Of a DNA stretch of 22,919 bases, positions 12,888-19,884 are shown piece by piece. Position numbers and translations under genes: made by a program. This DNA comes from Clostridia bacterium. GTDB lineage: Bacteria; Bacillota; Clostridia; Christensenellales; Aristaeellaceae. Every line of letters begins with the position of its first letter. The stretch's first letter is position 1. Under the pieces are notes generated by a model. The model searched no databases. It saw nothing but the letters and a program-made list of their open reading frames with translations, and was not told where the DNA came from. Location of the stretch: the NCBI GenBank assembly GCA_017471125.1, contig JAFUWR010000185.1, positions 1-22,919 on the forward strand. Reading direction: 5' to 3'.

Positions 12888-15230
12888 TTGACTTTGCGAG
12901 AGTTGAAGCCCGGCGCTTCGGCGCGGGTGGACGCGGTGGGCGGCGAGGGCGCGCTGCGCCAGCACTTTTTGGACATGGGCATCATCCCCGGCGCGGTGGT
13001 GACGCTGATCAAGTACGCGCCCCTGGGCGACCCGATGGAGCTGAGGATCCACAGCTACGAGCTGACCCTGCGCCTGGACGACGCGGCCAACATCGACATC
13101 ACGCCCGTGGCGGCGGCGAACGAGGCCCCGGCCCGGGACGCGCGGCCCGTGGCGCACATGGGCCTGGGCGAGGAGGGCAGGTTCCACCCCAAGGGCACCG
13201 GCACGCCCCTGCCCGAGGGCGAGCCGCTGACCTTCGCGCTGGTGGGCAACCAGAACAGCGGCAAGACCACGCTGTTCAACCAGCTCACCGGCATGAACCA
13301 GCACGTTGGCAACTTCCCCGGCGTCACGGTGGACCGCAAGGACGGCGGCATCATCGGCCAGCCCAACACCGTCATCACCGACCTGCCGGGCATCTACTCC
13401 ATGTCGCCCTACTCCAGCGAGGAGCTGGTGAGCCGCGACTTCGTGCTGAAGGATAAGCCCAAGGCCATCATCAACATCGTGGACGCCACGAACATCGAGC
13501 GCAACCTGTACCTGACCATGCAGCTCCTCGAGGCCGGCATCCCCATGGTGGTGGCGCTCAACATGATGGACGAGCTGCGCGGCAACGGCGGCGCGGTGGA
13601 CATCAACCGCATGGAGGCCATGCTGGGCGTGCCGGTGGTGCCCATCTCCGCGGCGAAGAACGAGGGCGTGGACGAATTGAAGGACCACGCCGTCCACATC
13701 GCGAAATATCAGGAAAAGCCTTTGCGCCAGGATTTCTGCGCGAAGGACGAGAACGGCGGCGCGATCCACCGCTGCCTGCACGCGGTGGTGCACCTGATCG
13801 AGGACCACGCCCAGCGGGCGGGCCTGCCGGCGCGGTTCGCGGCCAGCAAGATCGTGGAGGGGGACAGGCTCATCCTCGACCAGCTCGCGCTGGACCGGAA
13901 CGAGCTGGAGACCCTCGAGCACATCGTCGCCCAGATGGAGGCCGAGCGGGGGCTGGACCGGGCCGCGGCCATCGCGGACATGCGGTTCTCGTTCATCCAG
14001 CGGGTGTGCGACGCCTGCGTCACCCATCCCACCGAGAGCAAGGAGCACCTGCGCAGCCAGACCATCGACAGGCTGCTCACCGGGCGATTCACGGCCATAC
14101 CGATGTTCGTCGCCATCATGCTGCTGGTGTTCCTCCTGACGTTCCAGTGGATCGGCCCGTTCCTCCAGGACCTGATGGACCAGGGCATCGGCGCGCTGGC
14201 CGACCTCACCGACGGGGCGCTGACCGCCGCGGGCGTGAACCCGGTCATCCACAGCCTCATCATCGACGGCATCTTCGAGGGCGTGGGCAGCGTGCTGAGC
14301 TTCCTGCCCATCATCGTGGTGATGTTCCTGTTCCTGTCGCTGATGGAGGACAGCGGCTACATCGCGCGGGTGGCGTTCTTCATGGACCGGCCGCTGCGGA
14401 AGATCGGGCTGTCCGGCAAGAGCATCGTCTCCATGCTGATCGGCTTCGGCTGCACGGTGCCCGCGGTGATGTCCACCCGCACCCTGCCCAGCGAGCGCGA
14501 CCGCCGCATGACCATACTGCTGACCCCCTTCATGAGCTGCACCGCGAAGCTGCCCATCTACTGGTTCTTCGTGGACACCTTCTTCCCGAAGCACGGCTGG
14601 CTGGTGGTCATCGAGCTGTACGTGGCCGGCATCGTGGTGGGCGTGGCGGCGGCGGCGCTGTACAAGCGCACGCTGTTCAAGGGCGAGCCGGTGCCGCTGG
14701 TGCTGGAGCTGCCGAACTACCGCCTGCCGAGGCCGCGCAACGTGCTCCAGCTCCTGTGGGAGAAGGCCCGGGACTTCCTCCAGCGGGCGTTCTCGGTGAT
14801 CCTGGTTGCCACCATCGCCGTGTGGTTCCTGTCCAACCTGGACTTCCGCTTCAACATCGTCGAGGCCGAGCACAGCATCCTCGCCGCCGTGTCCAGCGTC
14901 ATCGCGCCCATCATGCGGCCGCTGGGCCTGGGCGACTGGCGCGTGGCCACGTCCCTCATCTCCGGCTTCATGGCCAAGGAGTCCGTGGTGTCCGTCATGG
15001 GCATGCTCTTTGGCGGCGAGACCGGCGTGGCCGCTTACATGACGCCCCTGGCAGCCGCCTCCATGCTGGTGTTCAGCCTGCTGTATACCCCCTGCGTCGC
15101 CGCCGTGGCCTCCGTCAAGCGGGAGCTCGGGGCCAAGTGGGCCGCGGGCGTGGTGGTCTGGCAGTGCGCCGTGGCGTGGATCGCCGCGGTCGTCGTGAGG
15201 GTCGTGGGACTGCTGTTGGGGATGATCTAA
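12888..15230 (+). CDS. feoB: Fused ferrous iron transporter FeoA-FeoB
   Basis: FeoB is the G-protein-coupled membrane transporter for Fe2+; FeoA is a small SH3-like partner, here fused to its front. The start is a TTG at 12888, eight bases after GGAGG, giving MTLRELKPG, the normal FeoA start; the ATG at 12819 lies in the preceding hairpin. Of 780 residues, 1-75 are FeoA (LDMGIIPGAVVTLIKYAPLG), 76-113 a linker, and from about 114 the FeoB G domain: G1 GNQNSGKT (120-127), G2 NFPGVTVD, G3 DLPGIYS, G4 NMMD (225-228), G5 ISAAKN. The membrane part holds the gate blocks LMEDSGYIARVAFFMD, GFGCTVPAVMSTRTL and PFMSCTAKLPIY. G1 has Gln where Pro is usual (GNPN). Confidence 0.95.
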   Translation: MTLRELKPGASARVDAVGGEGALRQHFLDMGIIPGAVVTLIKYAPLGDPMELRIHSYELTLRLDDAANIDITPVAAANEAPARDARPVAHMGLGEEGRFHPKGTGTPLPEGEPLTFALVGNQNSGKTTLFNQLTGMNQHVGNFPGVTVDRKDGGIIGQPNTVITDLPGIYSMSPYSSEELVSRDFVLKDKPKAIINIVDATNIERNLYLTMQLLEAGIPMVVALNMMDELRGNGGAVDINRMEAMLGVPVVPISAAKNEGVDELKDHAVHIAKYQEKPLRQDFCAKDENGGAIHRCLHAVVHLIEDHAQRAGLPARFAASKIVEGDRLILDQLALDRNELETLEHIVAQMEAERGLDRAAAIADMRFSFIQRVCDACVTHPTESKEHLRSQTIDRLLTGRFTAIPMFVAIMLLVFLLTFQWIGPFLQDLMDQGIGALADLTDGALTAAGVNPVIHSLIIDGIFEGVGSVLSFLPIIVVMFLFLSLMEDSGYIARVAFFMDRPLRKIGLSGKSIVSMLIGFGCTVPAVMSTRTLPSERDRRMTILLTPFMSCTAKLPIYWFFVDTFFPKHGWLVVIELYVAGIVVGVAAAALYKRTLFKGEPVPLVLELPNYRLPRPRNVLQLLWEKARDFLQRAFSVILVATIAVWFLSNLDFRFNIVEAEHSILAAVSSVIAPIMRPLGLGDWRVATSLISGFMAKESVVSVMGMLFGGETGVAAYMTPLAAASMLVFSLLYTPCVAAVASVKRELGAKWAAGVVVWQCAVAWIAAVVVRVVGLLLGMI

Positions 15231-15236
15231 TAAAAC

Positions 15237-15271
15237 GATAAATTAATCTTCCTCTGGAAGATTGATTTATC
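15237..15271 (+). promoter_or_regulatory. Long AT-rich hairpin between feoAB and the Cys-rich peptide gene
   Basis: A 16-pair stem (15237-15252 with 15256-15271; one G-U pair) with a TCT loop. Its arms are GATAAATTAATCTTCC and GGAAGATTGATTTATC, unlike the GC-rich surroundings. No T-run follows, so it is not a classical terminator. A possible internal promoter (TTGATT 15262-15267, 19 bases, TATAAT 15287-15292) overlaps it. It may stabilise the feoAB mRNA end or bind a regulator. Confidence 0.5.
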
Positions 15272-15311
15272 CGCTGCGCGTTTACATATAATCAGGAGCG
15301 GGGAGGCACAC

Positions 15312-15473
15312 ATGAAACTGATCGACATCGTCCTGATCGCCGTCCTGGCGGCGGTGATCTTCCTGGCCGTGCGGCGCACGGCGCGCGTGCGGAAGTCGGG
15401 CGGCTGCGGCTGCGGGTGCCCGGGCTGCACGGGTTCAAGCTGCGCAGGCAAGGCGAATACCAACCGAAAGTAG
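15312..15473 (+). CDS. FeoB-associated Cys-rich membrane protein
   Basis: A 53-residue protein, starting at an ATG with GGGAGG seven bases ahead. Residues 3-20 form one membrane helix (LIDIVLIAVLAAVIFLAV), then a basic stretch, then a cysteine cluster GGCGCGCPGCTGSSC with Cys at 32, 34, 36, 39 and 44. This is the layout of the FeoB-associated Cys-rich family found after feoB in many Firmicutes, thought to help handle iron at the cytoplasmic side of FeoB (the exact role is not settled; it may take the place of FeoC). Its stop codon overlaps the ribosome site of the following DtxR gene, so the two are co-translated. Confidence 0.9.
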   Translation: MKLIDIVLIAVLAAVIFLAVRRTARVRKSGGCGCGCPGCTGSSCAGKANTNRK

Positions 15474-15482
15474 GAGGTCAAC

Positions 15483-15866
15483 ATGGCAAGACCCACGTCC
15501 AATCAATCCATCGAGGATTACCTGGAGGCCGTACTGGTCATCCAGCAGCAGAACGGCCACTGTCGCTCCGTCGACGTGGCGAACCGGCTGGGCTTCACGA
15601 AGGCCAGCGTCTCCGTGGCGGTGGCAAACCTGTCCCGCATGGACTACCTGCACAAGCTGGCCAACGGCGACCTTGTGCTGACCGACGCGGGTCGACAGTA
15701 CGCGGCCTCGGTGCTGGACAAGCACCGCCTGCTCACCAGCGCCCACGAGCGGCTGGGCGTGCCCGGCGACATCGCCGAGGCCGACGCCTGCAAGATCGAG
15801 CACGACATCAGCGAGCAGACCTTCGACCGCCTGCGCGAGTGGTACGCGCGGTGCGAGGAGGCCTGA
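15483..15866 (+). CDS. DtxR/MntR-family metal-dependent repressor
   Basis: A 127-residue repressor that binds DNA when loaded with metal. The N-terminal winged helix is clear (SVDVANRLGFTKASVSVAVA, DYLHKLANGDLVLTDAG), followed by the dimer/metal domain; no C-terminal SH3 domain, as in MntR. Comparing with known members, the likely ligands are D12, E15 (EDYLE), H81 (KHRLL), C103, E106 and H107 (DACKIEH). D12 and E15 follow the MntR pattern, but C103 follows the DtxR/IdeR C-x-x-E-H pattern where MntR has Glu, which favours iron sensing. AGGAGG overlaps the previous stop. The operon position and the iron box at 12317 suggest autoregulated control of ferrous iron uptake. Confidence 0.9.
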   Translation: MARPTSNQSIEDYLEAVLVIQQQNGHCRSVDVANRLGFTKASVSVAVANLSRMDYLHKLANGDLVLTDAGRQYAASVLDKHRLLTSAHERLGVPGDIAEADACKIEHDISEQTFDRLREWYARCEEA

Positions 15867-15916
15867 CACGACAGGAGGACAAGGGCAGGCGCGACGCCTG
15901 CCCTCCGGCGTTTTAC

Positions 15917-15954
15917 GCCAGTCACCAGTCATCAGGCACCAGGCACCAGTGGGG
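15917..15954. repeat. CACCAGG/CATCAGG heptamer module
   Basis: A short run of AGTCACCAGTCATCAGGCAC-type heptamers, the same module found at 1735-1762 and 12029-12067, here placed directly against the inverted-repeat element that starts at 15956. Confidence 0.7.
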
Positions 15955-15955
15955 G

Positions 15956-16085
15956 ACGACCTCTCCGCCGACTTCGTCGGCACCTCCCCTGACAGGGGAG
16001 GCAAGAGGGTCACGGTTCAGCGCGGCAGCCTTGCCTCTCCTTTCAGGAGAGGTGGAATTTGCGTAGCAAATGACGGAGAGGTCGT
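15956..16085. repeat. MITE-like element, GACCTCTCCG family, perfect 12-bp terminal inverted repeats
   Basis: ACGACCTCTCCG (15956-15967) is exactly complementary to CGGAGAGGTCGT (16074-16085). Inside are GCCGACTTCGTCGGC, CTCCCCTGACAGGGGAG, CTCTCCTTTCAGGAGAG and TTTGCGTAGCAAA stems. The 130-bp element is non-coding. It is the sister of 1821-1961. Confidence 0.8.
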
Positions 16086-16086
16086 T

Positions 16087-16156
16087 CTCCCTAATCCCTA
16101 TTCCCTAATCCCTATTCCCTAATCCCTATTCCCTAATCCCTGTTCCCTACTCCCTG
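16087..16156. repeat. Tandem CCCTAAT/CCCTATT heptamer array
   Basis: About nine to ten heptamers alternate CCCTAAT and CCCTATT, so a 14-base unit repeats several times, decaying to CCCTGTT and CCCTACT at the right end. It resembles telomere-type repeats only by chance; similar heptamer arrays sit at 12248-12275. Confidence 0.8.
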
Positions 16157-16192
16157 AATGTAAATGATTATTGAACATTTCCCCCTCCCGGA

Positions 16193-16221
16193 TTGCCGTT
16201 TTCACCAACGTGTGCTATAAT
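16193..16221 (+). promoter_or_regulatory. Promoter of the parvulin-type foldase gene
   Basis: TTGCCG (16193-16198), a 17-base spacer and TATAAT (16216-16221), 33 bases before the start codon at 16255. Confidence 0.75.
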
Positions 16222-16254
16222 CTACGGGAAACATCCGGAATGGAGGACATCGAC

Positions 16255-17661
16255 ATGGATATGAAGAAGCTTTTGAGCCTGGTGCTGGCCCTGGCGCTCA
16301 TGCTGGGCGTCGCCGCCCTGGCGGAGTCCGAGGACCTGCAGGCGGCGCTGGACGCGGCCAACGAGCGCATCGCGGCGCTGGAGGCCGAGGTCGAGAAGTA
16401 CAAGCCCTTCTATGACCAGCAGATCATCGCCGAGTACGGCGAGGACGGCATCGTCTGGAAGGCCGACGTGGAGGCCCAGTACCAGGAGGCCGCCGCCATG
16501 TACGCCCAGTACGGCATCCCGGTGGACGACTACGCCGCCGAGATCAAGCAGAGCATCGTCGAGGGCATGGTGCAGGACGGCGTGCTGGACGCCAAGGCCG
16601 CCGAGCTTGGCATCGGCCAGCCCGACGAGGACACCCTGGCCGACCTGACCGCCAAGGCCCAGGAGGACTTTGAGACCTACGTCTCCTACTACACCAGCTA
16701 CTTCGCCACCGAGGGCGCCACCGACGAGGAGAACCGCCAGGCCACCATCGACGGGCTGAACGGCGCGGGCATCTCCGCCGACTCCCTGCTCAACGATCGC
16801 CTCGAGTCCTACGCCAGCGAGCAGCTCCACGACTACGTGACCAAGGACGTGACCGTCACCGACGAGGACGTGCAGGCCAAGTACCAGGAGATGATCGAGG
16901 CCGACAAGGAGGACTACGCGGACGACTACAACTACATCTCCGCCAAGACCTCCGGCGACGCGACCATCGCCTGGAACCCCGAGGGCTACCGCACCGTCAA
17001 GCACGTGCTGGTGAAGTTCAGCGACGACCAGGCCAGCCAGTACAACGACCTGCACAGCGCCCTGGACAGCCTGAACGACGAGCTGGCCGCGCTGGACGAG
17101 GCCGAGAACGCCGAGACCACCGACGAGGCCGCCGAGACCGAGAACGCCGAGGCCGCTGACGACGAGGCCGAGCCGGAGGAGCCCCCCCGCACCCGCGAGG
17201 AGATCCAGACCGACATCGGGACCATCGGCGCGTCCCTGGAGGCGCTGTATTCCGAGCTCATGCCCAAGGCCCAGGAGGTCGTGGACGCCTTCAACGGCGG
17301 CAAGGACTTCGACAGCCTGATTGCCGAGTACGGCGAGGACCCCGGCATGCAGGCCGAGCCCGGCGCCACCGAGGGCTACCCCGTGGCCGAGGGCGTCACC
17401 TATTGGGACCCTGCCTTCACCGAGGGCGCCATGTCCATCCCTGAGATCGGCCAGATCAGCGAGCCGGTCCGCGGACAGAACGGCATCCACATCATCTACT
17501 ACCTGGCCGACATCACCCCCGGCGACGTGCCCTTCGAGGAGATCAAGGACGGCGTCGAGGCCGCCGCGCTGGAGTCCAAGATCAGCGACACCTACGACGC
17601 GCAGGTCCAGGCCTGGGTCGAGGAGGCCAACGCCACCTACCACATGGAGAACCTGGACTGA
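16255..17661 (+). CDS. Secreted parvulin-type peptidyl-prolyl isomerase/foldase (PrsA/SurA-like)
   Basis: A 468-residue exported chaperone that would help proteins fold after secretion. The ATG at 16255 follows GGAGG by eight bases. Residues 1-24 are a signal peptide (MDMKKLLSLVLALALMLGVAALAES); no Cys is present, so unlike PrsA it is not lipid-anchored. Residues about 26-50 form a coiled coil; 55-245 a SurA-N-like helical chaperone domain. The parvulin domain begins at VKHVLVKF (248-255) and ends with FTEGAMSIPEIGQISEPVRG and IHIIYYLADI (388-420). Between them lies a helical, very acidic insertion (about 256-340; rich in Glu, Ala, Asp). The protein is acidic overall. It is monocistronic with promoter and terminator. 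Confidence 0.85.
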   Translation: MDMKKLLSLVLALALMLGVAALAESEDLQAALDAANERIAALEAEVEKYKPFYDQQIIAEYGEDGIVWKADVEAQYQEAAAMYAQYGIPVDDYAAEIKQSIVEGMVQDGVLDAKAAELGIGQPDEDTLADLTAKAQEDFETYVSYYTSYFATEGATDEENRQATIDGLNGAGISADSLLNDRLESYASEQLHDYVTKDVTVTDEDVQAKYQEMIEADKEDYADDYNYISAKTSGDATIAWNPEGYRTVKHVLVKFSDDQASQYNDLHSALDSLNDELAALDEAENAETTDEAAETENAEAADDEAEPEEPPRTREEIQTDIGTIGASLEALYSELMPKAQEVVDAFNGGKDFDSLIAEYGEDPGMQAEPGATEGYPVAEGVTYWDPAFTEGAMSIPEIGQISEPVRGQNGIHIIYYLADITPGDVPFEEIKDGVEAAALESKISDTYDAQVQAWVEEANATYHMENLD

Positions 17662-17672
17662 TCCATAAAAAA

Positions 17673-17709
17673 ACATCGCCCCGCCGCGTCGCGGGGCGAT
17701 GTATTTTAT
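17673..17709. terminator. Two-way terminator between the foldase and the restriction-modification genes
   Basis: ACATCGCCCCGC (17673-17684) pairs perfectly with GCGGGGCGATGT (17691-17702). ATTTTATT follows on the plus strand and an A-run (about 17667-17673) precedes it, so both convergent genes can end here. Confidence 0.85.
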
Positions 17710-17722
17710 TAAGAGGCATTGA

Positions 17723-18991
17723 TCACGGCTTCTTCGCGGAGATCAGGTATTCATACAGGGCTTTGTTGCAATTCCGCTTTCGCACGACTCTGTATTGGGC
17801 ATCGACGAATCCCGCGCTGTGCAGCATGTCCGCATAGGCCCGCTCCGACGGCACGGTGTTGCCGTAGAAATTTGAGTTCCCGACGATGTAGTGGACCGTC
17901 CCGCCCGACGCGATATGTCGAAAGACCGTCTGGAAATGCAGCGCCATATCGTCAAAGTACTTCAAGACGTAGTTTGCCATCAGCCCCGCCGATTTGTTGT
18001 CGGCCTCAGCGATCCTGTCGGCGGTCTCCAGGATATAAGAGGGTATCGCTTCGGTCTTTGCTTTCCAGCTCGACAGCCTGCTGGTCGCGGTGCCCCATGT
18101 GCCGCCGATCGTGGCCCAGTCAAGGTCGCTGGCCTCGTCGGCGGAGGACAGGTAGTCCAGCCAATACATGTAGGGGCGCAATTCGCGGATGTAAGAGATC
18201 CTGTTCGGATAGGGAGGCGAGGTGATGACGGTGTCGAACCGTATCCCATCCTCCTTCAATGCGGTCGAGTCCGCGTTATAGATCCTGACCGCGGCCGAGG
18301 GCTGGACCTGAAGCGTCTCGGCCATCGAAAAGCAGATCTCTATAAAGCGCTGCTTCGTGGCGGCTTCGTCGAATACGGCTTCGCTTTTATCGTCGTTGAA
18401 GGATGTCGACACGTGATCAAAGGCTGCGTTGGAGATGGAGATCAGTATCCTGCAAAATGCCACCTTTAATAAATCGCGTACGTCCGCGTTCCTGACGGAC
18501 CAGATGCCGGTCTTCAGCTTTGACAGAAATGACAACTGACCCTGGCCCCACCACCGTTCGATATGCGCTATGGGGGGATAGGGGACTGGAGCAAACTCGT
18601 TCAGGGAATTGACGATCTCCGTCGCTTTGCTGCGCAGCGCGTAGGGGATGCTGATGTCATAAACGCGCGTCTTGACCCCTGCGAACCAGGCCAGAAAGGG
18701 ATTGATGTCGTAGGCGACAGACATGATCCCTCGATCGGCGCAGACCAATTCGGTGGTCCCGGTGCCCGAAAAGGGCTCCAAAACGCAATTGGGCTTGTAT
18801 TTGAGTTCGGATAAGACGGATTCCACCATCCGCACGGAATAGGCCGGCGTCAAGCGAAGCCAGCCATGCCGCCCCATCGACGTATTATACTTATAGGTCA
18901 AGTGGGCGTTTTGCCGCGCAGTGTTCTCTATAAAGTCCGAAGCGGTGTCGAACATCGAGATCTGTCCGATGCTTTGCCTGGTCCCCATCAT
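17723..18991 (-). CDS. DNA methyltransferase, N4-cytosine/N6-adenine type
   Basis: A 422-residue S-adenosylmethionine-dependent DNA methylase, the protective partner of a restriction enzyme. Motif I is LEPFSGTGTTE (71-81), motif II AYDINP (D95), and the catalytic motif IV is TSPPYPNR (SPPY at 258-261), which marks methylation of an exocyclic amino group (N4-C or N6-A; SPPY slightly favours N4-C). Further blocks are RHGWLRLTPAYS (41-52) and GGTVHYIVGNSNFYG near the C-terminus. Its ATG at 18991 overlaps the stop of the preceding endonuclease gene as ATGA, so the two are coupled. Codon use is more AT-rich than in neighbours (many ATA, AAA, TTT), suggesting transfer. The recognition sequence cannot be read from the protein. 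Confidence 0.88.
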   Translation of the reverse strand: MMGTRQSIGQISMFDTASDFIENTARQNAHLTYKYNTSMGRHGWLRLTPAYSVRMVESVLSELKYKPNCVLEPFSGTGTTELVCADRGIMSVAYDINPFLAWFAGVKTRVYDISIPYALRSKATEIVNSLNEFAPVPYPPIAHIERWWGQGQLSFLSKLKTGIWSVRNADVRDLLKVAFCRILISISNAAFDHVSTSFNDDKSEAVFDEAATKQRFIEICFSMAETLQVQPSAAVRIYNADSTALKEDGIRFDTVITSPPYPNRISYIRELRPYMYWLDYLSSADEASDLDWATIGGTWGTATSRLSSWKAKTEAIPSYILETADRIAEADNKSAGLMANYVLKYFDDMALHFQTVFRHIASGGTVHYIVGNSNFYGNTVPSERAYADMLHSAGFVDAQYRVVRKRNCNKALYEYLISAKKP

Positions 18992-19788
18992 TCCGCCCTC
19001 ATCAGCTTTGTCAATATCTCCTGGACCTCCGCCTGGAAAAACGCTTGGTTCTCGACCATAAAAGCCGCAAGGTCAAAACCGACGACGTTCCTGAAGAAGC
19101 TATATGTGGACACGTGCGCCATCCCGTCAAGGCGGCCGCGCAGCAAGGCCCATTTTGCCTGCTGGTAGCGAATTGCGATGTCGTCGTCGATCTGCGAGGA
19201 CATGACCATCAGGCAGGGTATGTAGCCGTTCGCATAGGCATTGGAGGCGTTGGTGAGATCCGCGCTCTGTCGCTTTGAATCCTTGCTCTTATAGCCCTGC
19301 CGGACCTCAAAGACGATCCCGGACATGGCCCCTTGAAGGGCATCCGTAAGCTCCAGCTGCGCGGCGATCGCCTGCTTCCAGTCGATGACGCGCCTTCGGG
19401 CTTCGGGATCGCGAACGGCGTCGAACAGGATCCGGCCGTCCAGGGACAAAGTCCGCGTCTTTCCATTCACGCCCCTGATCTTGTAGGACCAATTCGCTTC
19501 CTCCTCGGTCAAGCCAAGGCAGTCCATGAAAATGACCCTGACCAATCGCTCGCAGCCGATCCCGATCTGTCGGTAAAGGCTCGTGATCCCGCCCGCCGCC
19601 TTGTGGGCCGCGTACATCAACGGGTCGTCCAAGCCAAGCCAGCTATAAAAGGCGTCGGAACCGTATAAGGCCTTGAATTCGGGCAGGGAAAAGCCGTCCT
19701 TCTTATTGTGCCCGAATTTTGGCGTATAGTGCGCGCTTTCACGAATGGGAGAGATGAAAATCTCGCGATACCGGGCAATACTATCCAT
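18988..19788 (-). CDS. Putative type II restriction endonuclease
   Basis: A 266-residue protein directly upstream of, and overlapping, the methylase gene. It has no signal peptide or membrane helix. A PD-(D/E)xK-like core is suggested by SLDGRILFDAV (D117), a hydrophobic strand leading to IVFEVRQGYKSKDSKRQSAD (E161, R163, K167) and a following strand PCLMVMSSQIDDD (191-203). The usual ExK lysine is Arg at 163, or K167 serves. Function rests on this motif and on the methylase partner; the exact family and cut site are not recognised. The ATG at 19788 is chosen because AGGGGG lies seven bases upstream; the longer frame lacks a ribosome site and would cover the promoter. The gene order (endonuclease first) and the AT-richer codons are notable. 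Confidence 0.75.
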   Translation of the reverse strand: MDSIARYREIFISPIRESAHYTPKFGHNKKDGFSLPEFKALYGSDAFYSWLGLDDPLMYAAHKAAGGITSLYRQIGIGCERLVRVIFMDCLGLTEEEANWSYKIRGVNGKTRTLSLDGRILFDAVRDPEARRRVIDWKQAIAAQLELTDALQGAMSGIVFEVRQGYKSKDSKRQSADLTNASNAYANGYIPCLMVMSSQIDDDIAIRYQQAKWALLRGRLDGMAHVSTYSFFRNVVGFDLAAFMVENQAFFQAEVQEILTKLMRAE

Positions 19789-19828
19789 GGTCGAACCCCC
19801 TGTCGAGTGTGTGCGCCGCGCTGCTTCC

Positions 19829-19857
19829 AGTATATCACAGCGCCATGGAAAACACAA
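19829..19857 (-). promoter_or_regulatory. Promoter of the restriction-modification operon
   Basis: On the minus strand TTGTGT (19857-19852), a 17-base spacer and TATACT (19834-19829), about 40 bases before the endonuclease start. No controller-protein box pair was recognised. Confidence 0.6.
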
Positions 19858-19884
19858 GTTAGTCTGAAGGTTCAGAAATTGCGC

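Noticed and set aside
12885..14873. A 662-codon open frame on the minus strand opposite feoB.
   Set aside because: It is a mirror frame of a GC-rich gene: rich in His, Gln, Val, Leu and Arg without any domain, no ribosome site, and fully covered by the certain FeoB coding frame.
16087..16156. CCCTAATCCCTATT array as a CRISPR or telomere-like structure.
   Set aside because: Units are contiguous 7-mers without unique spacers, and similar heptamer tracts of other sequence occur at the other repeat loci; it is a simple tandem repeat.
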